Below are positions 16,800 through 25,146 of a stretch of 64,000 nt of DNA, in pieces. The first letter of the stretch is position 1. Each line of letters starts with the position of its first letter. This DNA comes from Alphaproteobacteria bacterium (GTDB lineage: Bacteria; Pseudomonadota; Alphaproteobacteria; Ferrovibrionales; Ferrovibrionaceae). The position numbers and the translations under genes were made by a program. The stretch covers positions 62,001 to 126,000 of the forward strand of contig CANJGB010000004.1 in NCBI GenBank assembly GCA_947473805.1, given 5' to 3'. A model generated the notes under the pieces. It was not told the DNA's origin and did not search any database. It was given only the letters and a program-made list of their open reading frames with translations.

Positions 16800-19187
16800 A
16801 TGCCCGACCATTATAAGATTGCCGTTGTTGGGTCTGGACCGGCTGGGCTAAGCGCCGCTGCGCATGCGGCGAAGCTCGGTGTCAGCCACGTGCTGCTCGA
16901 AAAGACCGACCACGCCTCCGACACCATCTACAAGTACCAGAAGGGCAAGCTCGTCATGGCAACGCCAGACGTGCTTCCGCTGCGTTCGGACTTCACGTTC
17001 GAGCGCGGGAACCGCGAGGGTATTCTGGATGCTTGGAACCAGGGTCTCGATGCCCTGAAGGTCAACATTCGCTACAATGCGGAAGTGACCGCGATCAAGG
17101 GCCAGAAGGGCGCTTTCGAGATCACCCTGCGCGACAAGTCGGTCGTCACTGCCGAGGCGGTGGTGCTGGGCATCGGCCTGCAGGGCAACCTCAACAAGCT
17201 GCCGATGCCGGGTGCTGAACAGCCGCATGTCCAGTATCAGTTGGATGACCCCGACGAATACGAGGGCGAGCACATCATCGTCGTCGGCGCCGGCGACGCG
17301 GCGATTGAGAACGCCGTCGCCCTGTCGAAGCAGAACACCGTCGCGATCATCAACCGTTCGGCCGAATTCGCCCGCGCCAAGCAGGGCAATATCGACCTGA
17401 TCCTGGCCGCCATCGAGAAGAAGCAGGTCGAGTGCTATTACAGCGCCGCGCCGCTTAAAGTTAACGCCAAGACCATGGTGCTGAAGACCGCCGACGGCGA
17501 GGCGGAGGTGCCGGCCGACCGCATCATCGCCCGTCTGGGCGCCACGGCGCCGCGCAAGTTCGTCGAAAGCACCGGCATCGCTTTCCCGTCGCCCGATCCG
17601 AAGTCGCTGCCCGAAGTGAGCGCGACCTACGAATCGAACGTTCCCGGCATGTACATCGTCGGCGCCCTGGCCGGCTGCCCGCTGATCAAGCAGGCGATGA
17701 ACCAGGGCTGGGAAGTCATCGAGTATATCGAGGGTCGCCGCCCGGACCCGGCCGACGAACCCCTGCTGCGCGAGCGGTTCAAGGGCCTCGGCGACGTTTC
17801 GGTCAGCGACGTGCTGGCAACGATCCGCGCCAATGTTCCGATCTTCGCTGAACTCAACGCGCTGATGCTGCGCGAGTTGATGATCGATTCGACGATCCAC
17901 CGGCTGAATCCGGGCGACATCGTCTTCAAGAAGAACGACTACACCAACACCTTCTTCACCATCGTCGAGGGTGAAGTCGGCATTCAGATCAATCCGGCCG
18001 ATCCGAACCAGCTCGTTGCGCTGAAGCAAGGCGAGTTTTTCGGGGAAATGGGACTGATCTCGGGCCGTCGCCGCACCGCTACTGTGGTTGCCAAGTCGGC
18101 GTGTATCCTTATCGAGACCCAGCGCCGCTCGATGATCAAGCTGATCAAGTCGGATGCCTCGGTAAAACGTGTGATGGACCAAACGGCCATTATCCGCCAG
18201 ATCCAGACCCATCTCGCGCCGCACGTGCCGAAGGAACAACTGGTCGATGTGGTGTCGACCGCAACGATCGAAAGCTTCTCCGCCGGCGATACCCTGTTCA
18301 ACCAGGGCGAAAAGGGCGATTCCGTCCACCTGATCCGCAATGGCTCGGTGACCATCTCCCGCCGCATCGGCGGCCGCGATACCGTTCTGTCCTACGTGCC
18401 CTCGGGCAATTACGTCGGCGAAATGGCGCTCCTGTCCGACCTGCCGCGCAGCGCGACGGTCAAGGCGGCGGTCGAAACGGAAACCATCAAGATCGATGGC
18501 GCTGCGTTCAAGTTGCTGCTGCAGCGCGCGCCGACGCTGAAGACCGAGATTGAGGAAACGTTCCGCGAGCGCGTCAAGCAGAACGAGATGATGGAAGGCC
18601 GGCCCGATGCCGGCGGCATCATCCAGTTCCTGGTCGAACAGGGCATCGGCGAGGGCACCGACGTCCTGCTGATCGATGAGTCGCTGTGCGTCCGCTGCGA
18701 CAATTGCGAGAAGGCCTGCGCCGAAACGCACCATGGCATTTCCCGTCTCGACCGCGAAGCCGGGCCGACGTTCGACTCCATCCACGTGCCGACCAGCTGC
18801 CGCCACTGCGAACACCCGCACTGCATGGCCGACTGTCCGCCGGACGCCATTCACCGCGCGCCCAATGGCGAGGTGTTCATTGAGGACAGCTGCATCGGCT
18901 GCGGAAACTGCACGCGCAACTGCCCCTATGGCGTGATCCAGCTCGCGGTTCAGCCGGAGCCGAAGCCCGGCCTGTTCCAGTGGCTGTTCTTCGGCATGGG
19001 CTTCGGCCCCGGCGAGGACATGTCGCAGCGTCACGTACCGCATCCAGGCAAGGCCAAACACGCCGTGAAGTGCGACATGTGCAAGGATATCGAGGGAGGC
19101 GCCTCTTGCGTGCGCGCCTGTCCGACCGGCGCCGCGATCCGCGTCAGCCCGGCGGAGTTCATGTCCCTCGCGACCTTGGCGCGGTAA
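16800..19187 (+). CDS. Flavoprotein fused to two cyclic-nucleotide-binding domains and a four-cluster ferredoxin
   Basis: The 795-residue cytosolic protein has three modules. Residues 1-330 are an FAD/NAD(P) oxidoreductase: IAVVGSGPAGLSAAAHAA binds FAD, IIVVGAGDAAIENAVAL binds NAD(P)H, and there is no CxxC disulfide as in thioredoxin reductase. Residues 355-480 and 495-600 are two cNMP-binding domains with intact phosphate cassettes (FGEMGLISGRRRTATV and VGEMALLSDLPRSATV). Residues 625-795 hold 16 Cys in four groups (CVRCDNC, CRHCEHPHCMADC, CIGCGNC, CDMCKDIEGGASC), as in DmsB/NrfC-type subunits with four [4Fe-4S] clusters. It probably passes electrons from NAD(P)H to the membrane protein encoded next, under cAMP/cGMP-like control. 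I chose ATG 16800 over the in-frame TTG at 16770 because a G-rich stretch precedes it. Confidence 0.92.
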   Translation: MPDHYKIAVVGSGPAGLSAAAHAAKLGVSHVLLEKTDHASDTIYKYQKGKLVMATPDVLPLRSDFTFERGNREGILDAWNQGLDALKVNIRYNAEVTAIKGQKGAFEITLRDKSVVTAEAVVLGIGLQGNLNKLPMPGAEQPHVQYQLDDPDEYEGEHIIVVGAGDAAIENAVALSKQNTVAIINRSAEFARAKQGNIDLILAAIEKKQVECYYSAAPLKVNAKTMVLKTADGEAEVPADRIIARLGATAPRKFVESTGIAFPSPDPKSLPEVSATYESNVPGMYIVGALAGCPLIKQAMNQGWEVIEYIEGRRPDPADEPLLRERFKGLGDVSVSDVLATIRANVPIFAELNALMLRELMIDSTIHRLNPGDIVFKKNDYTNTFFTIVEGEVGIQINPADPNQLVALKQGEFFGEMGLISGRRRTATVVAKSACILIETQRRSMIKLIKSDASVKRVMDQTAIIRQIQTHLAPHVPKEQLVDVVSTATIESFSAGDTLFNQGEKGDSVHLIRNGSVTISRRIGGRDTVLSYVPSGNYVGEMALLSDLPRSATVKAAVETETIKIDGAAFKLLLQRAPTLKTEIEETFRERVKQNEMMEGRPDAGGIIQFLVEQGIGEGTDVLLIDESLCVRCDNCEKACAETHHGISRLDREAGPTFDSIHVPTSCRHCEHPHCMADCPPDAIHRAPNGEVFIEDSCIGCGNCTRNCPYGVIQLAVQPEPKPGLFQWLFFGMGFGPGEDMSQRHVPHPGKAKHAVKCDMCKDIEGGASCVRACPTGAAIRVSPAEFMSLATLAR

Positions 19188-19193
19188 CAGCAC

Positions 19194-20081
19194 ATGGCCG
19201 TTCAGGACACCGTTGGAACCCATCAATCGATGCTGGTGTACCGGAATTTCCGGTACTTCAAGTGGGCAGCGCTGCTGGTTCTGGCGTCCGTCATCGCCTA
19301 TTGGCTGCACCAGCCGTTCGCCGGCGTGCCCAATGGCGGCACATGGCTTGGCTATGTCCTCGGCACGATCGGCGCCGGCATCATCTTCTGGCTGACTTAT
19401 CTCGGCATCCGCAAGCGGCGCTACGGCATCCACCGCGAGGGCGCCGGCAAGGACAAGCGCAAGGACGGCATCAAGCTTGAGGACTGGGTTTCAGCCCATA
19501 TCTATTTTGGCCTAAGCCTGATCATCGTCGCGACGCTGCATACCGGCTTCCAGTTCGGCTGGAACCTGCACACGCTGGCCTATGCGCTGATGATTATTGT
19601 CATCGTCAGCGGCATTTTCGGTGTCTACGCCTATATCCGTTATCCGCAGCTGATGACCGAAAATCGCCGCGGCCTCACGCTCAACAACATGCTGGCCCAG
19701 GTCGCCGATCTCGACAAGGAGATGCGCGGCATCACTATGAGCATGGGCGAGAACATCAACGCCGCCGTGCTGCGCGCCGCCCAGGAAACCCGCGTCGGCG
19801 GCAGTTTCGGCCGGATGCTCGCCGGCCAGGATGCCAGTTGCCCGACCACCGCGGCCCGCGTGCTGGTCGAACAGGTGGCGCATCAGCCTCATGACGACGA
19901 GGCGGCACTGCGTCGCCTGCTGTCATTGCTGGTGCGCAAGGAGGAACTGCTGCGGCGCGCCCGGCGCGACGTGCAGTTCTCCGCGCTGATGCAGATCTGG
20001 CTGTTTGTGCATGTACCGCTGTCGTTTGGGTTGTTGGCTGCGCTGACGGCTCATATCGTCTCGGTCTTCTTCTACTGGTAG
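19194..20081 (+). CDS. Membrane protein with two HX13H helices, predicted bis-heme cytochrome b
   Basis: The 295-residue protein has about five hydrophobic segments: two near residues 22-65, two in the middle (WVSAHIYFGLSLIIVATLHTGF and LAYALMIIVIVSGIFGVYAYI) and one at the C-terminus (WLFVHVPLSFGLLAALTAHIVSV). The first middle helix and the last helix each carry two His separated by exactly 13 residues, the spacing that binds two b hemes in ferric-reductase and NADPH-oxidase-type domains. A soluble loop of about 110 residues with Cys lies between. It starts 6 bases after the flavoprotein, so it is the likely membrane partner that carries electrons to quinone or to the periplasmic hemes. Confidence 0.72.
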   Translation: MAVQDTVGTHQSMLVYRNFRYFKWAALLVLASVIAYWLHQPFAGVPNGGTWLGYVLGTIGAGIIFWLTYLGIRKRRYGIHREGAGKDKRKDGIKLEDWVSAHIYFGLSLIIVATLHTGFQFGWNLHTLAYALMIIVIVSGIFGVYAYIRYPQLMTENRRGLTLNNMLAQVADLDKEMRGITMSMGENINAAVLRAAQETRVGGSFGRMLAGQDASCPTTAARVLVEQVAHQPHDDEAALRRLLSLLVRKEELLRRARRDVQFSALMQIWLFVHVPLSFGLLAALTAHIVSVFFYW

Positions 20082-20085
20082 CGCC

Positions 20086-21873
20086 GTGAAGATCTTCGTC
20101 AGCAATATCGTCAGGAAGGCACGCGGCGGCGTCGCTTATCGCGACAATGCGGTCGATGCACCGGCGGTGCGGTTCGGTCGTGGCGCCGATTGCGAGGTTC
20201 ACCTTCCCGATCCGCGCGTCCTGCTCAAGCACGCGACCCTCGAGGCGCGGGCCGGCGGCGTGTTCATCGACGCTAGCCCCAGCGCCGAGGTCACCGTAAA
20301 TGGTGCCGCGGCGACGGCCGCCAAACTCAATGTCGGCGACAAGGTCGGTCTCGGCCCTTATCAGCTGGAAGTCCTGGCCCCGCCCGAAGGACAGGAATTC
20401 GCCGTTTCGCTGGAACTGGTCCGTCCGCTTGGCGACGATCTCGACGAACTGAAGCAGCGCTCGTCGGCGCGCATCGACCGCGTCGGCTTCGGCAAGCGCG
20501 GCTGGTCGTACGGCCTGTTTGCAGTCATCGCGCTGGTATTCTTCCTGTGGCCGCTGGTGACGTTCCTCACCAGGCCGGCAGCTGATCACGCCTCGCTGAT
20601 GCAGGGCGATTCACGTGGCTTTATCGCTGCCAGCGACAAGCTGTGGCTCTCGGGCGAGATCTCGGGGCCGCACAAATTCTTCGGCGACAAGTGCGAGGGC
20701 TGCCACCAGAGTTCGTTCGTCCAGGTCAAGGACGAGGCCTGCATTTCGTGCCACGAGAAGGTTACCCACCACGTCGACGTGGTGAAGTTCCCCGATGCAT
20801 CCTTTGCCGCTGAAAGCTGTCAGAGCTGCCACAAGGAACATAATGGCGTCCGCGAGGCGGTGCTGCGCGACCAGAACTTCTGCGCCTCGTGCCATGCAAC
20901 GATCGAGAAGACCGCCGCAGCAGCCAACCTGTTGAACGCCACCGATTTCGGTCGCGACCATCCGCAGTTCCGCCCGACCGTCGTGACCGATCCGGTTGCC
21001 AAGAAGCTTGAGCGCATCTCGCTGGACTCGAAGCCGAAGGAAATGTCCGGTCTCAAGTTCCCGCACGACAAGCACCTGAACCCCAACGGCGTGCGCAGCC
21101 CTGACGCGGCGAAGCCGGTAGTGATGAACTGCGAGAATTGCCATGTGCCGGAGAGCGGTGGCGTGCTGTTCAAGCAGGTCAGCTTCGAGGCCAATTGCCA
21201 ATCGTGCCACTTGCTGCAGTTCGAGGCCCAGGCGCCCGAACGCCGGATGCCTCACGGCAAGCCGGCCGAAGCGCTGCAGGCGATCAAGGATGCCTATTCT
21301 TCCATGGCGCTGCGTGGCGGCTATAACGCGCCAACCGCACCGGAAGTCGTGCGCCGCCGTCCGGGCCTGCAGCCCCTGACGGCGCCGGAACGGCTTGAGG
21401 CCTTGGCTTGGGCCGACAGCAAGGCGAACGAAACCATCGCCGGTCATTTCGGCAAGGGCCGCTGCGCCGAGTGCCATGTCATCTCCGAAGGTGCGACGCC
21501 GACGACATGGGACGTCGTGCCCGCGACGGTCGCCAAGCGCTGGCTGACCAAGGGCCAGTTCGACCATGGCAAGCACCGCGACGTCGCTTGCGAATCCTGC
21601 CACGGCGCGCGTAATTCCAGTTCGGCCCAGGACGTGCTGCTGCCGGGCATGAAGGCGATGAAGTCGGTCGATACCCTGGCCGCACCCGACATCAAGGGTT
21701 GCCAGGATTGCCATGGCGGCGAACGCGCCGCTAACAAGGTGCCGTCGACCTGCATTTCCTGCCACCAGTTCCACGTCGATGGCATGCCGCCGATGCGAAA
21801 GGGCAAGTCGGCTTCGCTCCCGGTAGGTCATCCTGTGAACGTCGCCTTTACCGGCGGTTCCGCGCGCCAATAG
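20086..21873 (+). CDS. FHA domain-transmembrane-decaheme cytochrome c
   Basis: The 595-residue protein starts at GTG, 4 bases after the previous stop. Residues 20-95 form an FHA domain (VRFGRGADCEVHLPDPRVLLKHATLE, then VNGAAAT), which normally reads phosphothreonine in the cytosol. A transmembrane helix lies at about 138-162 (YGLFAVIALVFFLWPLVTFL). The remainder, predicted periplasmic, carries ten CXXCH motifs: CEGCH, CISCH, CQSCH, CASCH, CENCH, CQSCH, CAECH, CESCH, CQDCH, CISCH, plus free His for axial ligation. The spacing resembles cytochrome c3/c7-type chains. Joining a phosphopeptide reader to a multiheme wire suggests gated docking of the cytosolic electron donor, which is inference. 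Confidence 0.9.
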   Translation: MKIFVSNIVRKARGGVAYRDNAVDAPAVRFGRGADCEVHLPDPRVLLKHATLEARAGGVFIDASPSAEVTVNGAAATAAKLNVGDKVGLGPYQLEVLAPPEGQEFAVSLELVRPLGDDLDELKQRSSARIDRVGFGKRGWSYGLFAVIALVFFLWPLVTFLTRPAADHASLMQGDSRGFIAASDKLWLSGEISGPHKFFGDKCEGCHQSSFVQVKDEACISCHEKVTHHVDVVKFPDASFAAESCQSCHKEHNGVREAVLRDQNFCASCHATIEKTAAAANLLNATDFGRDHPQFRPTVVTDPVAKKLERISLDSKPKEMSGLKFPHDKHLNPNGVRSPDAAKPVVMNCENCHVPESGGVLFKQVSFEANCQSCHLLQFEAQAPERRMPHGKPAEALQAIKDAYSSMALRGGYNAPTAPEVVRRRPGLQPLTAPERLEALAWADSKANETIAGHFGKGRCAECHVISEGATPTTWDVVPATVAKRWLTKGQFDHGKHRDVACESCHGARNSSSAQDVLLPGMKAMKSVDTLAAPDIKGCQDCHGGERAANKVPSTCISCHQFHVDGMPPMRKGKSASLPVGHPVNVAFTGGSARQ

Positions 21874-21963
21874 TTTCCCGCGCGGCAACCGCCACGCCGG
21901 GAAGCCGATGTTTCGCCAGGGGCAGGGGTGCCAGCGGTGGCGGCACGCCCTACATGATTGCCG

Positions 21964-22564
21964 ATGTCGGACCGTTCATTCAAATCGCTGCTGGCGGACG
22001 TGCGCGCCTGCCGGCTCTGCGCCGACACCCTGCCCTTGGGGCCGCGCCCGGTTCTGCGCGCCAGTCGCACCGCGCGGTTGTTGATCTGTAGCCAAGCGCC
22101 GGGCACCAAGGTCCACGAATCCGGCCTGCCGTTCAACGATGCGTCCGGCAATCGTCTGCGCGATTGGCTGGGCATGTCGAGAGAGATTTTTTACGACGAG
22201 GCGAAGGTCGCCATCGTGCCTATGGGTTTTTGCTATCCGGGCCGCCTGCCACGCGGGGGGGGGGGGCTGCCCGCCGCGGCCGGAATGCGCGCCGCAATGG
22301 CGTTCGCGCATTTTGCCTCACCTGCACTCGGTCGAGTTGACCTTGCTGGTGGGCAGCTATGCCCAAAACTGGCATCTCGGCGATCGGATGAAACCCACGC
22401 TGACCGATACGGTCGCCGGCTGGCGGGACTTTCTGCCGTCCTATCTGCCCCTGCCGCACCCGTCGTGGCGCAATTCGGGGTGGATACGCCAACACCCGTG
22501 GTTCGAGGCCGAGCTGCTTCCTTATCTGCGCAACCGGGTTGCTGATCTGGGGCTCGGTCAATGA
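21964..22564 (+). pseudogene. Uracil-DNA glycosylase family protein, frameshifted at a G12 tract
   Basis: Two frames join into one protein of about 200 residues. The first (21964 onward) gives CRLCAD, LLICSQAPGTKVHESGLPFNDASGNRLRDWL and IVPMGFCYPG. The second gives PPRPECAPQW, LLVGSYAQNWHLG, LPLPHPSWRNSGW and HPWFEAELLPYLR, ending at 22564. These are blocks of the Fe-S-containing uracil-DNA glycosylase superfamily, including GQAPG-like and HPS-like motifs. The break falls in a run of 12 G at 22255-22266; removing one G restores the frame. It may be a sequencing error, a true disruption or a phase-variable switch. The stop overlaps the next ATG (ATGA). Confidence 0.8.
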
Positions 22565-23565
22565 AGGCTTTGGACAGGTTGCTTCTTGCTGCCGTCCTGC
22601 TGGTCTTGGCGGCGTGTACGTCGGCGACCTTTCCGGCAACCGGCCTTTCCGGCAAACCGGAAGTCGCGTCCAATGCATTCCTGACCCGAGACGCTTATCG
22701 GCTGCCAATGGACCATTGGTCTTCGCCGGGACAGCCGAAGGCCATTCTCATCGCGCTGCACGGGATGAACGACTATGCGCGGGCCTTCGAACTTCCCGGC
22801 CCATGGTGGGCAGCGCGGGGTCTTGAGGTTTACGCCTACGATCAGCGCGGATTTGGGCGCGGCGAGGTGAGGGGCATCTGGCCGGGCACCGACCTGCTGG
22901 TTGATGACCTGGCCGATGTTATCGCCGTCGTCCGGCACCGGCACCCGGGGCGCCCCCTCTACCTGGTCGGCGAGAGCATGGGGGCGGCTGTTGTGCTGGC
23001 GGCGCTTGCCCGCGGCGCGATCAGTGTTGATGGCGCGGCCCTCACGGCGCCTGCCGTGTGGGGTCGACAGACGATGAACCCCTTTTATCGCAGCCTTGTC
23101 TGGCTGGCGGGTTCGCTGTTTCCCGGCGGCACCGCGGACGGGCGCGGTGTTTATGTCCAGGCCAGCGACAACCTCGAACTGCTGCGGTCCCTGTCCCGCG
23201 ATCCCGTGATGATCAAGGAAACGCGCGCTGATTCGGTCAAGGGCCTGGTCGATCTGATGGACGAGGCGTTTGCCGCGCCCCCTCGTCTGGGCGAGGTGCC
23301 CTTGCTGGTTCTTTACGGCCGGCGCGACCAGATCATTCCCAAAAGCCCGGTCGAGAAGTTTGTTGCGGCCCTGGACGGGCCGGACCGGGTCGCCCTCTAC
23401 CCCGATGGCTGGCACCTTTTGCTGCGCGATCTCCGGCGAGAGGTCGTCTGGACGGATATTCTGGCCTGGATCGACGATTCGTCCGCTGCCCTTCCCTCGG
23501 GGGCGGAGCGGACCGGCCAAAAGCTGTTCGCGGAGCCGCCGCCCCGGGCGGCGGCGACGGAATAG
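22561..23565 (+). CDS. Lipoprotein alpha/beta hydrolase (lysophospholipase-like)
   Basis: The 334-residue protein has a lipoprotein signal with lipobox VLAAC. The hydrolase fold shows ALHGMNDYARAF (oxyanion region), YDQRGFGRG, the nucleophile elbow VGESMGAAVV, an acid Asp in LYGRRDQIIP and a catalytic His in DGWHLLLRD. This arrangement is like the serine aminopeptidase S33/monoglyceride lipase group. The C-terminal 40 residues are low-complexity and end in a GC-rich hairpin region. It is linked to the UDG-like gene by ATGA; no direct link to the electron-transfer genes is evident. Confidence 0.9.
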   Translation: MKALDRLLLAAVLLVLAACTSATFPATGLSGKPEVASNAFLTRDAYRLPMDHWSSPGQPKAILIALHGMNDYARAFELPGPWWAARGLEVYAYDQRGFGRGEVRGIWPGTDLLVDDLADVIAVVRHRHPGRPLYLVGESMGAAVVLAALARGAISVDGAALTAPAVWGRQTMNPFYRSLVWLAGSLFPGGTADGRGVYVQASDNLELLRSLSRDPVMIKETRADSVKGLVDLMDEAFAAPPRLGEVPLLVLYGRRDQIIPKSPVEKFVAALDGPDRVALYPDGWHLLLRDLRREVVWTDILAWIDDSSAALPSGAERTGQKLFAEPPPRAAATE

Positions 23566-23769
23566 CTTCCGCCGGGAGCGGGATTCAGGCGGACATCTGA
23601 TTTGCCTTTCCTAAACAGTTGCCTAACCGCCACCAGTGAACGGAAAAAAGCCGGACTTTTGATCGACATAGGTTCCCCGACCCCCTGAGATTTGTTAGTC
23701 TGTGTTGGGCGCGCGACTATCCGCGCCGGCGGGCATTGGACTGCACAACTTGGAACGGGTGGCATCCGC

Positions 23770-25146
23770 ATGAATGTCGGAACCAAAGTGAGCGGAACCT
23801 CTCGGTTCCTTCGGCAATATCGCGGCTTACTTCTCGCGGTAGGGACGCTGGCTGCCGTTTTCGGCCTGGCCGGGTCCGCCGGGGCGCAGACGCTGCCGCA
23901 GAATGCCTCTGACATCCATCTGGGCGTCGGCTCGTGCGCCGGTTCGACCTGCCATGGCGCCGTGACGCCGTGGCGCAATTCGACCGTGCTGCAGAACGAA
24001 TACGTCACCTGGCAGACCAAGGACACCCACGCGAAGGCCTATGCCACGCTGCTGAACGATGCGTCGAAGCGCATCGCGAAGAACCTGGGCCTGCCCAATG
24101 CGCACGAGGCGAAGATCTGCCTCGATTGCCACGCGAACAACGTATCCTCCAACCTGCGCTCGAAGACCTTCCAGCTCTCCGATGGCGTCAGCTGCGAGGC
24201 CTGCCACGGCGGCGCAGTGCGCTGGCTCGGCATCCACATTTCCGGCGTCGCTAACCACGCGCAGAACGTCGCGGCCGGCATGTACCCGACCGAAGACCCC
24301 TTGGCCCGTGCGAAGCTTTGCATGTCGTGCCACATGGGCACCGCGGACAAGTTCGTCACCCACAAGATCATGGGTGCCGGCCATCCGCGTATGCCGTTTG
24401 AGCTGGACACCTTCACCGCGACCCAGCCGGCGCACTATCGCATCGACGACGACTATCGTGCCCGCAAGAAAGTGGCCGATCCGGTCACGACTTGGGCCAT
24501 CGGCCAGGCCGTTGCGGTGCAGACCACGCTGGACGGCCTGACCGATCCGAAGCGCAACCGCCAGGGCATCTTCCCGGAACTGGTGTTCTTCGATTGCCAT
24601 GCGTGCCACCACCCGATGTCGAACGTTCGGTGGGAAGCGCGCGCCAGCACGGGCCTGGGCCCGGGCGTGCCGCGCCTAGCCGATGCCAACATGATTATGC
24701 TGCGCATCATCGTCTCGCAGCTGGAGCCGGCTTTGGGCCAGCGCATGCTGGAACAGTCGCGTGCCTTGCATGCCTCGACCGACCAGGGCACCGAGGCCGT
24801 GGCCGCCGCCGCCCGCAACCTGCGCGAAACGGTGACGCCGCTGATCGCCCGTCTGGCGCAGCAGCGCTTCGACGCGCCGCAGATGAACGCGCTGCTCCGC
24901 GGCGTGCTGCGCGAAGGCGTCAACCGCGAGTATGTGGACTATGCCGCCGCCGAGCAGGCCACCATGGCCCTGTCGGCAATCCTGACCGCCATGCGGCGCG
25001 CCGGGCATATCGATGAGGCCAAGTTCAAGGCCTACAACGAAGTGCTCGACCGCGCCTACAAGGCGGTCGAGAAGGACGAGGAGTTCCGCCCGGCGAACTT
25101 CGTGGCGGCGCTCAACGCGCTCGATCAGGTTGCGTCCCGGAACTAA
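23770..25146 (+). CDS. Periplasmic five-heme cytochrome c (c554-like)
   Basis: The 458-residue protein has a signal peptide ending near AGSAGAQT. Heme motifs are an unusual CX4CH (SCAGSTCHG, near residue 56), then CLDCH, CEACH, CMSCH and CHACHH. The opening resembles the cytochrome c554/c-prime superfamily. The C-terminal 150 residues (after LGPGVPRLADANMIML) lack hemes and look helical. It is predicted to be a soluble periplasmic electron carrier between the FHA-decaheme protein and outer-membrane components. A 204-base gap precedes it, so it may have a separate promoter; I saw no clear one. ATG chosen over an upstream in-frame extension because the signal peptide starts there. Confidence 0.88.
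   Translation: MNVGTKVSGTSRFLRQYRGLLLAVGTLAAVFGLAGSAGAQTLPQNASDIHLGVGSCAGSTCHGAVTPWRNSTVLQNEYVTWQTKDTHAKAYATLLNDASKRIAKNLGLPNAHEAKICLDCHANNVSSNLRSKTFQLSDGVSCEACHGGAVRWLGIHISGVANHAQNVAAGMYPTEDPLARAKLCMSCHMGTADKFVTHKIMGAGHPRMPFELDTFTATQPAHYRIDDDYRARKKVADPVTTWAIGQAVAVQTTLDGLTDPKRNRQGIFPELVFFDCHACHHPMSNVRWEARASTGLGPGVPRLADANMIMLRIIVSQLEPALGQRMLEQSRALHASTDQGTEAVAAAARNLRETVTPLIARLAQQRFDAPQMNALLRGVLREGVNREYVDYAAAEQATMALSAILTAMRRAGHIDEAKFKAYNEVLDRAYKAVEKDEEFRPANFVAALNALDQVASRN

Noticed and set aside
16848-19433. 861-residue open frame antisense to the flavoprotein gene
   Set aside because: It is rich in Arg, Ala, Gly and His with no recognisable motif, as expected for the opposite strand of GC-rich coding DNA; the plus-strand frame has clear FAD, cNMP and Fe-S motifs.
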